Positions 23,522 through 33,415 are shown, numbered from the stretch's first letter. The stretch is DNA of 64,000 nt from Novipirellula sp052161655 (GCF_052161655.1 NZ_CP197418.1:3224001-3288000), one strand, 5' to 3'. The notes: generated from the sequence alone by a model not told the origin. Made by a program: numbers and translations.

Positions 23522-23851
23522 ATGTCGAAGAACACCGTAGCCACTAAAACTACCTCGGTCGCTAAGAAGAGTCCCGCTAAGAAGGCTCCAGTCGCCAAGG
23601 CAGCATCGGCTGCAAAAACGTCAACCGCAGCAAAGACTCCTTCGGTAGCGAAGGCCACCGCCGTCGCTACTACACCCTCAACCGAAATGAAACCTTCGGT
23701 TGCCAAAAAGACGCCGGTTGCCAAGAAGAACCCTGTTGCGAAAGCAACTTCGGTTGCAAAGAAACCCGCCGCCGCTAAGAAGCCAGCTGCCGTAAAAGCA
23801 ACCAAGGTTGCTAAAAGCAGCACGCCAAAAGTAGCTCGCAAAGCGGCCTAA
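23522..23851 (+). CDS. Histone H1-like Lys/Ala-rich DNA-binding protein
   Basis: A 109-aa, almost pure Lys/Ala/Pro/Val/Thr/Ser protein built of imperfect (S/P)VAKK and PAKK-type repeats with no globular domain, like the C-terminal tail of eukaryotic H1 and bacterial Hc1/AlgP-type proteins. It should be extremely basic and bind or condense DNA. Only one acidic residue is seen (TEMK). AATAGGAAA precedes the ATG. A strong hairpin terminator follows at 24004 after a possible small second frame. DNA binding is inferred from composition. Confidence 0.8.
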   Translation: MSKNTVATKTTSVAKKSPAKKAPVAKAASAAKTSTAAKTPSVAKATAVATTPSTEMKPSVAKKTPVAKKNPVAKATSVAKKPAAAKKPAAVKATKVAKSSTPKVARKAA

Positions 23852-23853
23852 CC

Positions 23854-23979
23854 ATGGCGGATCATCAGCGTCCTGTTACCGATGCTGCCAGCAAGCTCGA
23901 TGAGCCGCAATGCGGAGTCGAAACAGGACCTACATTTCCCCACGGACAGGTGAGTCGTTCACGAAACGGCAGTTCCTAA
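23854..23979 (+). CDS. Possible 41-aa peptide downstream of the histone-like gene
   Basis: ATG two bases after the histone-like stop codon opens a 41-aa frame (MADHQRPVTDAASKLDEPQC, then a Gly/Ser/Arg-rich end) that closes before the shared terminator. The spacing suits translational coupling. There is no homology I recognise, and it could be untranslated 3' sequence. Confidence 0.35.
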   Translation: MADHQRPVTDAASKLDEPQCGVETGPTFPHGQVSRSRNGSS

Positions 23980-24003
23980 ATCACTGACGTTTCGAATCTT
24001 CAT

Positions 24004-24042
24004 ACACCATCGTCACGCACTGATGCGTCGCGATGGTGTTTT
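24004..24042 (+). terminator. Strong rho-independent terminator
   Basis: ACACCATCG pairs with CGATGGTGT, with inner CACGCA/TGCGT around CTGA, followed by TTTTC. It ends the histone-like transcript. Confidence 0.85.
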
Positions 24043-24405
24043 CGTTGGACGACGAAGCTTGGCCCCAGCCCGTTGTGCTGGGCTAGGCAAACCTCCGGGG
24101 CTTTGTGTGGGCCGCTATAACTTTGGTATTGACGTCGGATATTGGTGGTGAGCAAGTTGCTCGGTCAGCCCCCTCACCCGAACGTCGCTGAAGGCTCCGT
24201 TCGACCTCTCCCCCAACGAAGTTGGTGGAGAGGTGACAGAAAACCAACGCACCCCAAAATCACAACAAGCCCAAAGTTTTAGCTGTCCGGGGCTTTGCCC
24301 CTCAATACAAAACTGACGCGTCGGGTTAGGATCGTGCGACAGGCCGAAACTCTTGGCGAGTTTCGCTACGATCGGTTTCGGAACTTGCGGTTACGATACT
24401 TGTGG
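24043..24405. repeat. Intergenic repeats, including a REP1-type motif
   Basis: Contains a CCTCTCCCCCAACGAAGTTGG-like segment related to the 32.1-32.4 kb repeats, and a CCGAAACTC...GAGTTTCGCTACG motif (24344-24370) of the dispersed REP1-type family. No gene seen. Confidence 0.6.
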
Positions 24406-25848
24406 TTACGGAAGTTGGATGGGGCCGGGATGATTGATATTCGTGGCACCCGAGGATTCTCCGGGCATCTCTCCGTGTTTGAACGCCTTGCGGTCTTTCT
24501 TCGGGGATCCCGGCGCGGCGTCACGGTCGGGCGTGGGGTTCTCCGGTACCGTATCGCCCGTCTGCTCGGTCCACTGCGTTAACAACCCGCGTGCCTTCTC
24601 GAGGACTTGCTGTGTCTCGGGATTTGAGGCAAGGTTCTTCAACTGATGGAAGTCTTTGCCCACGTGGTAAAGCTCTTCTGCGGGACACGGGTTCAAGAAC
24701 ACATTCTGTTGCGGCTCGGTCAGGTCGTTGGCTTTATGGGCAGCCCATAGGTCGACACCTGCACCACCCGTATACGCTTCGACACAGAGGTTCGGTTGGT
24801 CCGGGAAATTGTTGCGAATGTACAACCAGTCGCCGAACCGCACGAGTCGTTCGTGATTGCGGTAAACATGCCAGTTATGCTCGGCAAACACGACCTCGCG
24901 AACGCTCGTCTTAGCATCTTTTAAAATCGCAGCGAAACTAACGCCTTGAATACGTTCGTCTTTCTCAACGCCAGCAAGTTCTAGCACGGTAGCGGCGATG
25001 TCGATCGAACTGATGAAGCTCTCTGTGACGCCTTGCTTCGTCCCTTGCGGGTAATGCACCACGAACGGCGTTTTGATTCCGCTGTCGTATAGCCGCGTTT
25101 TGCAGCGAGGAAAGGGACGTCCGTTGTCAGCCATCACAATCACCAGGGTGTTGTCGAGCACTTCTTGGCGTTTCAGTTCCGCGACGACTTGGCCAACGTA
25201 ATGGTCGAAACGGCTCACTTCGTGGTAATAGCTGGCGAGGTCCTCGCGAGTTTTCTCGCTATCGACCAAGTAGGGTGGCACCACAATGTCGGCGGGATCG
25301 TACTTTGGGGCATCATCGTTGATGGTCCAATCGCGATGGGCATCGGTCGATGCGTACCAACAAAAGAACGGTTTGTCCTGGGGGCGTTTTTCAAGGATCT
25401 GGACCCAGTCTTCCTCTTTGCCGGGACCTTTGCCTTTGGAAATTTTGCTAAAGCCGACATCGGCATTCGACCCCATGTGGTGCTTGCCCGACAACACCGT
25501 GTAATAGCCGGCGTCCTTCAATAGCTTTGGAAACAACACCGATCCGGCGGGCAGCTCGGTATGCAGTTCGGGTGCACCGGTGTTATGCGGATAACGTCCC
25601 GTGATGATGCTGCAGCGACTTGGGCTGCAGCTGCTGGTCGTCAGATAGGCATTGTCAAACCTCAGCCCGCTGGCTGCCAACGCATCAATGTGGGGCGTTT
25701 GAATCGTCGAGTGCCCATAACATCCAATGTCTTCCTGGGAAATGTCATCGGCTAGCAACAGCACGACGTTGGGGCGGTCCGCAGCATGCGACGAAGCAGC
25801 CGTCGCAATCAGCAAAGCAAAGACAGCGATAGAAAGGGTGTTTCTCAT
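24406..25848 (-). CDS. Secreted sulfatase
   Basis: A 480-aa exported type I sulfatase. The signal peptide ends SSHAADRPN. The metal-binding NVVLLLADD is at about 27-35, and the formylglycine motif C74-S-P-S-R78 lies in SSCSPSRCSIITGRYP, the canonical C-x-P-x-R. A conserved GKHHMG and a DNGRPFPR segment follow. The C-terminal tail (about 440-480) is charged (DRDAAPGSPKKDRKAFKHG). It probably removes sulfate from algal or other sulfated polysaccharides in the periplasm. Maturation needs an FGE elsewhere in the genome. It stands alone, about 340 bases from the DUF1501 gene. Confidence 0.9.
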   Translation of the reverse strand: MRNTLSIAVFALLIATAASSHAADRPNVVLLLADDISQEDIGCYGHSTIQTPHIDALAASGLRFDNAYLTTSSCSPSRCSIITGRYPHNTGAPELHTELPAGSVLFPKLLKDAGYYTVLSGKHHMGSNADVGFSKISKGKGPGKEEDWVQILEKRPQDKPFFCWYASTDAHRDWTINDDAPKYDPADIVVPPYLVDSEKTREDLASYYHEVSRFDHYVGQVVAELKRQEVLDNTLVIVMADNGRPFPRCKTRLYDSGIKTPFVVHYPQGTKQGVTESFISSIDIAATVLELAGVEKDERIQGVSFAAILKDAKTSVREVVFAEHNWHVYRNHERLVRFGDWLYIRNNFPDQPNLCVEAYTGGAGVDLWAAHKANDLTEPQQNVFLNPCPAEELYHVGKDFHQLKNLASNPETQQVLEKARGLLTQWTEQTGDTVPENPTPDRDAAPGSPKKDRKAFKHGEMPGESSGATNINHPGPIQLP

Positions 25849-26189
25849 TGAGTCAGTTTTCCAGGGGCAGACGCGTGACGTACGGTGGGGGTGATATCGA
25901 AGCCACTGTGAACGGGAGCATGGTGTTTCATGGATGATCGACCACAGCGATGCGGAGGAGAGGCACTGCGGTTGAACTCTATAGTGTAACCGGAATTCGC
26001 TGGGGCCATGTGGGTAAGGGGGGCCTGAGATGCAATCATTGTCGTTGATCGCTCCGTGATCATTACGTCGTGGATCTTGACATAGATCCCCAGGCGATCC
26101 CAGCTTGATGACAGGCTGGAAGCCTATCCCACGTTCATGCCCGAAACTCTAGGCGAGTTTCGCTACCGAACGCCTGTCCCGATTGAGTT
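25849..26189. repeat. Intergenic repeats between sulfatase and DUF1501 genes
   Basis: Holds GTCGTTGATCGCTCCGTGATC (about 26040-26060), the motif ACAGGCTGGAAGCCTATCCC (26111-26130) and a REP1-type CCGAAACTC...CGCTACC (26141-26167). No gene. Confidence 0.6.
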
Positions 26190-27644
26190 TTAGGCGATAA
26201 CGTCGTGGATCACGTGGCCTTTGACGTCGGTTAAACGCATGTCGCGACCGCCAAAGCGGAAGGTGCTGCGTGTGTGATCGACGCCCATCAGATGCAACAT
26301 TGTTGCATGCAGATCGTGGATCTCGGCTCGGTTTTCAATCGCCTTGTAACCCCACTCGTCGGTGGCGCCGTAGATGGTGCCCGGTTTCACACCGCCTCCG
26401 GCCATCCAAACGGTGAAGCCGAATTGATTGTGATCGCGACCGTCTTTACCTTGCGCAAACGGAGTGCGTCCGAATTCACCTGCCCACACCACCAGCGTCT
26501 CGTCAAGCAAACCGCGTTGGCGAAGGTCTTTTAATAATGCTGCGATTGGTTGATCGACGGCGCGAGCGTTGTTTTCGTGCCCCGACTTGAGGTTGGAGTG
26601 CTGGTCCCATCGGTCACCACCGACTTTAGGGCACGTCAACTCGACGAACCGTACGCCGCTCTCGATCATGCGACGAGCGATCAAACACTGAGCCGCATAA
26701 GTTCGCGTTGGCTCGTATTCGGAATCGATTCCATACATCTGCTGAATCGAAGCCGATTCTTCTTTTAACGACATCACCTCAGGCACGGCCATCTGCATCG
26801 CGTACGCGAGTTCGTAGTTCTGGATCGCCGACTCGAGACTGTCGTGATGTCCAAAGTTCTGTTTGGCAAACCCGTCCAATTGGCGAACGAAGTCCAATTT
26901 ATCGCGTTGTCGTTTATCGTTTGGCTCGGTTCGTTCGATGTTTGCCACCCCCGATCCCGAAGGTTTGAAAACGGATCCCTGGTAGCTGGCGGGTAAAAAA
27001 CCGCTGCCAAAACAATCGAGTCCTCCGGGCGGTATCAGCCCTCCGTTGATGACCACAAATCCGGGCAAGTTCTGGCATTCGCTGCCCAATCCATAATTCA
27101 CCCACGCGCCCATGCTGGGGCGCCCTTGCAGCCCGCTGCCGGTGTGCAAGAAGTAATTTGCAAACGTGTGTTCTGGGAACTCCGATACCATCGATCGCAT
27201 CACCGCTAACTCGTCCACACACGTTGCCACGTGAGGGAACAAATCGCTGACCGGAATACCGGATTCGCCGTATTGGTTGAACTTCCATGGACTGGCCAAC
27301 ACGTTGCCGTTGTTATTGAACTGAGTCGGCTCGACGCTAAAAAGTTTGCTGGGATCTTGACCGTCAAATTTGTTCAACAGTGGTTTGGGATCAAACGTAT
27401 CGATCTGTGACGGACCGCCGTCCATGTACAGGAAGATCACATTTTTGGCGCGAACTTGATGGTGCGGACCATGGCCTGCGAAGCCAAGATCGGGTGAGGA
27501 TCCGCTAACCGCGAACGCCTTGTCTTGTCCGAGCGCCGCGAGTGCCAGCGCAGCAAAACCGCTGCCGCACCGCGTCAGCATTTCTCGACGCGACGTAGGA
27601 CCCGATTGATAGCGTTGGCAGGGAAAAAGTGGGTTGTGTGTCAT
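26190..27644 (-). CDS. DUF1501 protein (Tat-exported, sulfatase-like fold)
   Basis: A 484-aa protein of the DUF1501 family, abundant in planctomycetes and distantly related to alkaline-phosphatase/sulfatase folds. A TSRREMLTRCGSGFAALALA leader looks like a twin-arginine signal. Family segments seen include FLYMDGGPSQIDTFDPK, FANYFLHTGSGLQGRPSMG, RFVELTCPKVGGDRWDQHSN and VVWAGEFGRTPF. ATG 27644 overlaps the TGA of the upstream gene by four bases (ATGA), so the two are translationally coupled; a far longer frame start at 27851 lies inside that gene and is rejected. Its biochemical role is unknown. Confidence 0.9.
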   Translation of the reverse strand: MTHNPLFPCQRYQSGPTSRREMLTRCGSGFAALALAALGQDKAFAVSGSSPDLGFAGHGPHHQVRAKNVIFLYMDGGPSQIDTFDPKPLLNKFDGQDPSKLFSVEPTQFNNNGNVLASPWKFNQYGESGIPVSDLFPHVATCVDELAVMRSMVSEFPEHTFANYFLHTGSGLQGRPSMGAWVNYGLGSECQNLPGFVVINGGLIPPGGLDCFGSGFLPASYQGSVFKPSGSGVANIERTEPNDKRQRDKLDFVRQLDGFAKQNFGHHDSLESAIQNYELAYAMQMAVPEVMSLKEESASIQQMYGIDSEYEPTRTYAAQCLIARRMIESGVRFVELTCPKVGGDRWDQHSNLKSGHENNARAVDQPIAALLKDLRQRGLLDETLVVWAGEFGRTPFAQGKDGRDHNQFGFTVWMAGGGVKPGTIYGATDEWGYKAIENRAEIHDLHATMLHLMGVDHTRSTFRFGGRDMRLTDVKGHVIHDVIA

Positions 27645-30643
27645 CGCAGGAAAACAAACTCCTTGGTATTGATCAGTGCGTGAGCGAAATCGGCCCACGC
27701 ATCCAATTCGGAATCGCCGTGATCGGACGCCAAATAGGCTTCGGCAACCGCGATTTCTTGCGTGGTAGGCTGACGTGCAAACGCCTCGTCGTACATCCGC
27801 TTTATACGGTCGCGTGTCGCAGGATGATCCTGGATCACTCGCTCGGCCCATTGTTTGGATTGCTGAACGACAAACGGATCGTTCATCAGGATCAACGATT
27901 GCGCGGGCACGTTGGACACATTGCGGCGTCCCATCGTGCTGAAGGGAACGGGCGTGTCAAACGTCAGCATAAAGGGCGAGAGGAAATTGCGACGCACCGA
28001 GATATAAATCGAACGTCGACCGTTTCCATCGAGCGGCCCGCTGGTCTTTGGACGACCTCGACCATCCATAAACGACGTCAATTGAATCGGCACGGGCTCG
28101 CCAAACATCGTTTTGTCTAGTCGCCCGGACAACGCCAACAACGAGTCACGGATCGTCTCGCCTTCGAGTCGCTTGGGCGGTCGATGGTGCCACAACAAAT
28201 TTTTGGGATCCGCATCCTCCGCGGCCGGACTCACTCGACTGGACATTTGATAGGTCCGCGACAACGCGATGTAGCGGATCATTTCTTTGATGCTTTGCCC
28301 GTCGGTCCGGAATCGAGTGGCCAAATGATCCAGCAATTCGGGATGTGTTGGTCTTTGCCCGAGCACGCCAAAGTCGTCGGTCGTGGGCACAATGCCGCGT
28401 CCCATCAAGTGATGCCAAATGCGATTGACAATCACACGCGAAGTCAGCGGGTTGCTGGGATCGTTGATCTGAGCCGCTAATTCAAGACGTCCGCTACCTG
28501 ATTTGATTTCCATCGGACCTTCGCCGGCCACTGCGGTCAAAAAGTGACGCGGCTCGATATCACCCGGCTTGGACGAATTACCGCGAATCAGGATTTCAGC
28601 GTCTTCACCGCTGCCGTCCATCATCGCCATCGCGGTATACGACTGCTTCATGATTTGAGACCTCAGCAACTCGCGTTCGTCCGCCCAGGCGACGGCAAGT
28701 TGTTGCGCTGCTTCCGCAAACTCTTCTTTGGCACCGACATCACTCGCCTCTAGCCCATCTGTCATTCCAGCGTCGCCAAACGCGGATTTGCCCTCTGATT
28801 TCGCCTGCTTTATCTGCTCGTTCGTCCCCTGGATCACCCACTGCACTTCGAGCTGCTTGTCCCTTGCAGGCGTAAACTCTAGATGCAATCGATGGCCAAG
28901 ATAGCGAGACAAGTTCAGTTCCAGCGACGTTGCATTTGGGGGGATTTTTTGCACTGTTTCGCCGTGCAGTGGACCCGCAATCAATCGATGCGAATCGACG
29001 CACACCACCACGTGACCTTCGCCGCGAACACGGCACAGCACTCGTTCGCCCGTTAATTCGAACGTTGGTGTTCGCAGGGTTCTGCCGCTGCGAGGCAGAC
29101 TCGTCAATTTGCTGCGACTCTGCATTCCGGATTCTCTAAGCGACTGAAGCCCGTTCCATAGCGGATCGCTAATCGCCGAACCATGAGATGCAAAGCGAAT
29201 CGCGGGCTGAGCTTCACTCGCGTCCAAATAAGCATCACCGGCATGACGCGGACGATCACCAAAAATGAATCCGTCCTGCATGAACTGGTCGTATGGCAAC
29301 GTCTGGTAGTCGAATACAAGCAAGTCTGAGATCGCCGATGGAATGGCAGCCGCTTCAGGCAGCTTGCCACCATGCTGGCGGATTAAATCTGTGACTCGCA
29401 GGCGATAGGACGCGTCGACTTTTGCAAGCTGCTCGGCGACGTGGCGATTCTGCTGTAGCGATTCAAACCGCACTTGCCGATAATCGCTGCTCTGCAGAAA
29501 TCCGGTTAGCGAGTAGTAATCGGCAGTTGAGATTGCATCAAATTTGTGGTCATGGCAACGAGCACAAGAAACCGTCATGCCCAAGAACGTTTTCGACATC
29601 ACGTCGACCATGTTGTCAAAGCGGTCCGCTTCGTCTTTGCGGATATCAACGGGTGAATGCACCCATTCGCCGAGGAACCAAAATCCGGTCCCCAGTACCG
29701 ATTCGTTGTACCCGGTTTCGGGATTCAACCGTGGCTGCGGCAACAGGTCGCCAGCGATATGCTCGCGGACAAGTTGATCGTAAGGCACATCCGCGTTGAA
29801 CGCCCGGATGATGTAGTCGCGAAACTGAAACGCATTCAATGCGTCATCATCGAATTCGTGACCACGAGACTCGGCGTACCGCACCAAGTCCAACCAGTGT
29901 CGGCCCCATCGCTCGCCAAACTGAGGCGATTCAAGCAGTTCGTCGACGCACCGCTCGAGTGCTTCTGGCGAAGTGTCACTGAGGAACTTGGCGGTTTGTT
30001 CAGGTGTCGGCGGCAACCCAATCAGATCAAAGTACAGCCGTCGCAAGATCGCGGCATGATCGGCGTCCTCGGCCGGATGTAGGTTGTTCTCTTCCAGCTT
30101 CGACAGGATAAAGCGATCCAGTTCCGCGCGGGGCCAGGATGCGTCCTGAACAGTGGGAGGTGCCGGCGATTGCACGGGCTGCCACACCCAATGTTCGTTT
30201 TCTCGCTGCTGCAAATCAAATTCAGGTGTCTCCGCCTTCGCCTCAGGCGTCTCTTCGGCTGGCCAAGGTGCACCGAGCTGGATCCATTTTTCAAACGTTG
30301 CAATCTGATCGTCATTCAGCTTTCCCTTGGGCGGCATTTCGTACGATTCGTAGCGTACCGCTTCCATGAACAAACTCGCCTCGGGGTCGCCAGGCTCGAT
30401 CGATGCGCCGGAGTCTCCTCCTGCGATCATTCCCGCTCGCGTATCGACTCGCAATCCTGCTTGCAGCTTCTTTGCCGATGCGCTGTGACACGAATAACAA
30501 TGTTCGGCCAGCAGCGGGCGAACTTCTTTTTCGAAGAACTCCAACTGATCCGCTGTCGGTTCGGCAGTGTGGCCAACGATCGTGGCGACCAAAAAGACCC
30601 ACGAGACCACAATTAAGCGGGTGGTGAAGGCCAGCATTTGCAT
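27641..30643 (-). CDS. Planctomycete cytochrome c / DUF1549-DUF1553 protein
   Basis: About 1,000 aa. The signal peptide follows ATG 30643. A PSCyt1 haem-binding domain with C49-Y-S-C52-H is followed by DUF1549 (NEHWVWQPV..., LDRFILSKLEENNLHPAEDAD) and a C-terminal DUF1553 (RVIVNRIWHHLMGRGIVPT, DDFGVLGQRPTHPELLD). A central part (about 540-640) looks like a carbohydrate-binding-type beta domain. ATG 30643 is preferred over 30760, which adds a Cys/Pro-rich leader. It is the first gene of a two-gene operon with DUF1501 and divergent from the XylR/AraC regulator. Such pairs are suspected in polysaccharide use; the reaction is unknown. Confidence 0.9.
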   Translation of the reverse strand: MQMLAFTTRLIVVSWVFLVATIVGHTAEPTADQLEFFEKEVRPLLAEHCYSCHSASAKKLQAGLRVDTRAGMIAGGDSGASIEPGDPEASLFMEAVRYESYEMPPKGKLNDDQIATFEKWIQLGAPWPAEETPEAKAETPEFDLQQRENEHWVWQPVQSPAPPTVQDASWPRAELDRFILSKLEENNLHPAEDADHAAILRRLYFDLIGLPPTPEQTAKFLSDTSPEALERCVDELLESPQFGERWGRHWLDLVRYAESRGHEFDDDALNAFQFRDYIIRAFNADVPYDQLVREHIAGDLLPQPRLNPETGYNESVLGTGFWFLGEWVHSPVDIRKDEADRFDNMVDVMSKTFLGMTVSCARCHDHKFDAISTADYYSLTGFLQSSDYRQVRFESLQQNRHVAEQLAKVDASYRLRVTDLIRQHGGKLPEAAAIPSAISDLLVFDYQTLPYDQFMQDGFIFGDRPRHAGDAYLDASEAQPAIRFASHGSAISDPLWNGLQSLRESGMQSRSKLTSLPRSGRTLRTPTFELTGERVLCRVRGEGHVVVCVDSHRLIAGPLHGETVQKIPPNATSLELNLSRYLGHRLHLEFTPARDKQLEVQWVIQGTNEQIKQAKSEGKSAFGDAGMTDGLEASDVGAKEEFAEAAQQLAVAWADERELLRSQIMKQSYTAMAMMDGSGEDAEILIRGNSSKPGDIEPRHFLTAVAGEGPMEIKSGSGRLELAAQINDPSNPLTSRVIVNRIWHHLMGRGIVPTTDDFGVLGQRPTHPELLDHLATRFRTDGQSIKEMIRYIALSRTYQMSSRVSPAAEDADPKNLLWHHRPPKRLEGETIRDSLLALSGRLDKTMFGEPVPIQLTSFMDGRGRPKTSGPLDGNGRRSIYISVRRNFLSPFMLTFDTPVPFSTMGRRNVSNVPAQSLILMNDPFVVQQSKQWAERVIQDHPATRDRIKRMYDEAFARQPTTQEIAVAEAYLASDHGDSELDAWADFAHALINTKEFVFLR

Positions 30644-30795
30644 GGGTGATGGTCCAAGGCGGCAAGCGGGTGGAGATGACATGGATGATATCATGCAGAA
30701 TAATATGCGTCGTTCGCAGGCGGGACGGGATACGGCGGGACTTGATGGGACGCAGGACACCTATTATGGTGCAAAATCGATTGCTGTCGAGGACA

Positions 30796-30826
30796 ATTTG
30801 CGTCAGCCCTTTAATGATTTGCGTCA
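30796..30826. promoter_or_regulatory. Tandem direct-repeat operator candidate
   Basis: ATTTGCGTCA occurs at 30796-30805 and again at 30817-30826, exactly 21 bp apart on the same strand, immediately upstream of the regulator start. Half-sites spaced two helical turns apart fit AraC-family dimers. A third, poorer ATATGCGTCG lies near 30704-30713. Confidence 0.55.
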
Positions 30827-30845
30827 CCTCAAGCCAAAGCCATCC

Positions 30846-32036
30846 ATGGCAATTAAAAAGCTGAAAACTCGCCGCAAAGTCGGGCTGATCATCGAATCGT
30901 CACGATCTTATGGACGCAATTTGCTGCGGGGAGTCGCATTGTATTCCAGAACTCGTAGCAATTGGTCGCTGTTGCACGAGGAAATGACCATCGACTCGAC
31001 GCTGCCGGATTGGTTGAATTCGTCAGGGATCAGCGGCATGATCGCGCGCGTGGACGAACACAACATTGCCCCCCTGCGTGGGTTGGGCGTTCCGATTGTG
31101 GATGTTCGCTGCAGGCACAAGTATTCCGGAATTCCGCAAGTGGAAACCGACGATCAGCGGGTCGCCGAACTGGCATTTGAGCATTTACACCAGCGGGGGT
31201 TTCGCCAGTTTGCTTTTTGTGGCTACCGTGGGGCCCATTATTCGGAAATTCGCCTCCGCCATTTCCAAAATTTGACCACCAATGCGGGGTGTTCGTTGTC
31301 GGTGTATGAGACCGCGGGGCACGACAGCCAACCGGTGACCAGCATCGAACGCGCCGGGGTGCTGGAGGTGGAATCGATGGCTCAGTGGCTGAAACATCTT
31401 GCAGCACCGACGGGCTTGTTCGTCTGCAACGACATTCGCGGCCAACAAGTGCTAAACGTGTGTCGCACGCTGAACCTGTCGGTGCCCGATGATATTGCCG
31501 TCATCGGGGTGGATGACGACGACGCCATTTGCCCCTTGAGCGATCCGCCGCTCTCGAGTGTACGGCCCAACGCCGAGCAGATCGGCTATCAAGCGGCCGA
31601 GCTGCTTGACGCGATCATGAACGGCAAAACGGTGGGTGAAACAACTCAGTACGTTGCGCCGACGGGAGTGGTGCAGCGGTTGTCCACGCAAGTCATTGCG
31701 GTCGAGGACCGTGAACTCGCACGCGTGTGTCGTTTCATTCGCGAGCACGCTTGCCAAGGCATCGACGTCGGCGACGTGGTTGAATTCACAACGCTTTCGC
31801 GTCGACAATTAGAGCGACGATTTCGCACCGAGTTGGGCCGCACTCCGCACGAAGAGTTGACGGCAGTCCAAGTGGCACGCGTCAAGCAATTACTTGATGA
31901 AACCTCCATGACGCTCGAAGAGATCACACCGCTTGCCGGCTACAGTCATAAAGAGCGTTTGAGCGCCGTGTTCAAACGCGAAACAGGCGAGACGCCCGGA
32001 GAGTATCGACGCCGCAAGGCACCCGCGTGGCAGTGA
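30846..32036 (+). CDS. XylR/AraC-type transcriptional regulator
   Basis: A 396-aa cytoplasmic regulator. Residues about 8-280 form a LacI/periplasmic-binding-like sensor domain (KVGLIIESSRSYGRNLLRGV, FEHLHQRGFRQFAFCG, VIGVDDDD). Residues about 290-390 hold two AraC-type helix-turn-helix motifs (VGDVVEFTTLSRRQLERRF and LEEITPLAGYSHKERLSAVF). This is the architecture of the xylose regulator XylR, so a sugar ligand is likely. ATG 30846 gives the conserved start; the frame is open upstream to 30567 but runs into the divergent gene. Probably controls the divergent DUF1549/1553-DUF1501 operon and itself. Confidence 0.88.
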   Translation: MAIKKLKTRRKVGLIIESSRSYGRNLLRGVALYSRTRSNWSLLHEEMTIDSTLPDWLNSSGISGMIARVDEHNIAPLRGLGVPIVDVRCRHKYSGIPQVETDDQRVAELAFEHLHQRGFRQFAFCGYRGAHYSEIRLRHFQNLTTNAGCSLSVYETAGHDSQPVTSIERAGVLEVESMAQWLKHLAAPTGLFVCNDIRGQQVLNVCRTLNLSVPDDIAVIGVDDDDAICPLSDPPLSSVRPNAEQIGYQAAELLDAIMNGKTVGETTQYVAPTGVVQRLSTQVIAVEDRELARVCRFIREHACQGIDVGDVVEFTTLSRRQLERRFRTELGRTPHEELTAVQVARVKQLLDETSMTLEEITPLAGYSHKERLSAVFKRETGETPGEYRRRKAPAWQ

Positions 32037-32440
32037 GCTATCGCACGGATCGGGTCTATACAGCAGTTACCTCTCCACCGACGAAGAGGTTGTGCGGCTT
32101 TTAAGTTGAGTGGTAGCAACCACTTGCTTCACCCTCCCAACAAAGTTGGGAGGGTCGGAAAAGGAGCCTTCAGCGAGTTTTCCGGGGAGGGCTGGTGACG
32201 TTGAGCTTGCAAGTTGTCATCTCTAACACTTCGATGCCCCACCCAGAACTTGCTCCGCTCGTTCTGACCTCCCCAAAACAAGTTTCGGGGAGGTGAAGCA
32301 CGTCAAAGGACTCGATTCACAACGAAATAAAAAGCCGCACGACCTCCGCAGAGGTGGAGAGGTGACAGAACGTTGCGGTCATGACCGATGCTATTTCAGT
32401 AGTCTCCACAAGCCAGCGTGTGAAGCACTTTGCACCGCAC
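32037..32440. repeat. Cluster of intergenic hairpin repeats
   Basis: Contains CCCTCCCAAC-AAA-GTTGGGAGGG (32132-32154, perfect 10-bp stem), CCTCCCCAAAAC/GTTTCGGGGAGG (32268-32293) and ACCTCCGCAGAGGT. No gene. One or more may end transcription from the regulator. Confidence 0.7.
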
Positions 32441-33415
32441 TCAGAACAACTGGTATGCTTTGGCGTCGAGCGTTTTGGTCAGCTCGGGATCGTTGACCCG
32501 GGCCAGCAGATCATAGTAGGCGTAGGGATACTTGAAGACATGGCCGATGCCGAGCGAGTTTTCGCTACGCTGTTGCCAATAACTGGCGTCGTTGGGTCTG
32601 AGTTTACTGGGCTTGTGATCAACGATTTTGCGGTCACTCGAATCGGGCCCTTGCCGCGTCACGGTCACGTATTTTCGAAACGCGGTGCGGCAACTCTCGG
32701 CCCACTCGGCGTCGCCCATCGCAGCCATTTCGACGAGCGATTGGCCGAACGTCAACATGTGACCCGCGAAGCCTTGGCCAAAACCGACAAAGCGATCGAT
32801 TGCATCACTCGCTTCTTGCAAGACGAATTTTGACGCCGCGGCCGAATCCGTGAACGGCGGTGGATCGATGTCATCATCGGGTTTGACATCACGCCACGGC
32901 TTGATCGCACGAATCAAATTGCATACGCCCTCGACCCGTTGACGTGTCGCCGCTTCGGGCAACATGCGAAATGCCTTGATCGCGTGCATTGCAAAAATTG
33001 CGTCGTGGCCGACTTCGCGCAGCACGCCGCTGTTTTCGGCAAGCGCCTTGCCTACTTGCTCCACCGCATCAGCCACGGGATCGCCCTCGGGGAACGGTTC
33101 GCACAATTTTGTGGGGGCCCAGTTTTGATCAAACAGTTCGACAATTCGAGTGGCCGCCGCGTCGTCGAAATCATTGTCAACGCACATCATGTGTGCCGAG
33201 ATCATCGCCGCCCCACGATGTCCGTCAGCGAAATAGTTCATCTCCGGAGCTCTCGCCAAAGCGTTTAGCCCGAGTAAGACCAGCCGTTTCTGCTGCAAAC
33301 TCGGTTCTTCGGCAAGGCAAGCACGCTCGCCGGCCATCAGGAATCCGCCCAGAAAAGCGGCGCTGCCGACTGTAAATCGGCGACGATTGAGAGTGGGATT
33401 TATCGGCAGATTCAT
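32441..33415 (-). CDS. Hypothetical Tat-leader protein
   Basis: About 324 aa with an N-terminal NRRRFTVGSAAFLGGFLMAG that resembles a twin-arginine leader. The mature part is mostly helical, with a segment EQVGKALAENSGVLREVGHDAIFAMHA and a Tyr-rich C-terminus (YPYAYYDLL). I do not recognise the family. Start ATG 33415 is chosen over 33448 because it puts the RR motif about ten residues in. Probably exported and folded in the cytoplasm first. Confidence 0.65.
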   Translation of the reverse strand: MNLPINPTLNRRRFTVGSAAFLGGFLMAGERACLAEEPSLQQKRLVLLGLNALARAPEMNYFADGHRGAAMISAHMMCVDNDFDDAAATRIVELFDQNWAPTKLCEPFPEGDPVADAVEQVGKALAENSGVLREVGHDAIFAMHAIKAFRMLPEAATRQRVEGVCNLIRAIKPWRDVKPDDDIDPPPFTDSAAASKFVLQEASDAIDRFVGFGQGFAGHMLTFGQSLVEMAAMGDAEWAESCRTAFRKYVTVTRQGPDSSDRKIVDHKPSKLRPNDASYWQQRSENSLGIGHVFKYPYAYYDLLARVNDPELTKTLDAKAYQLF

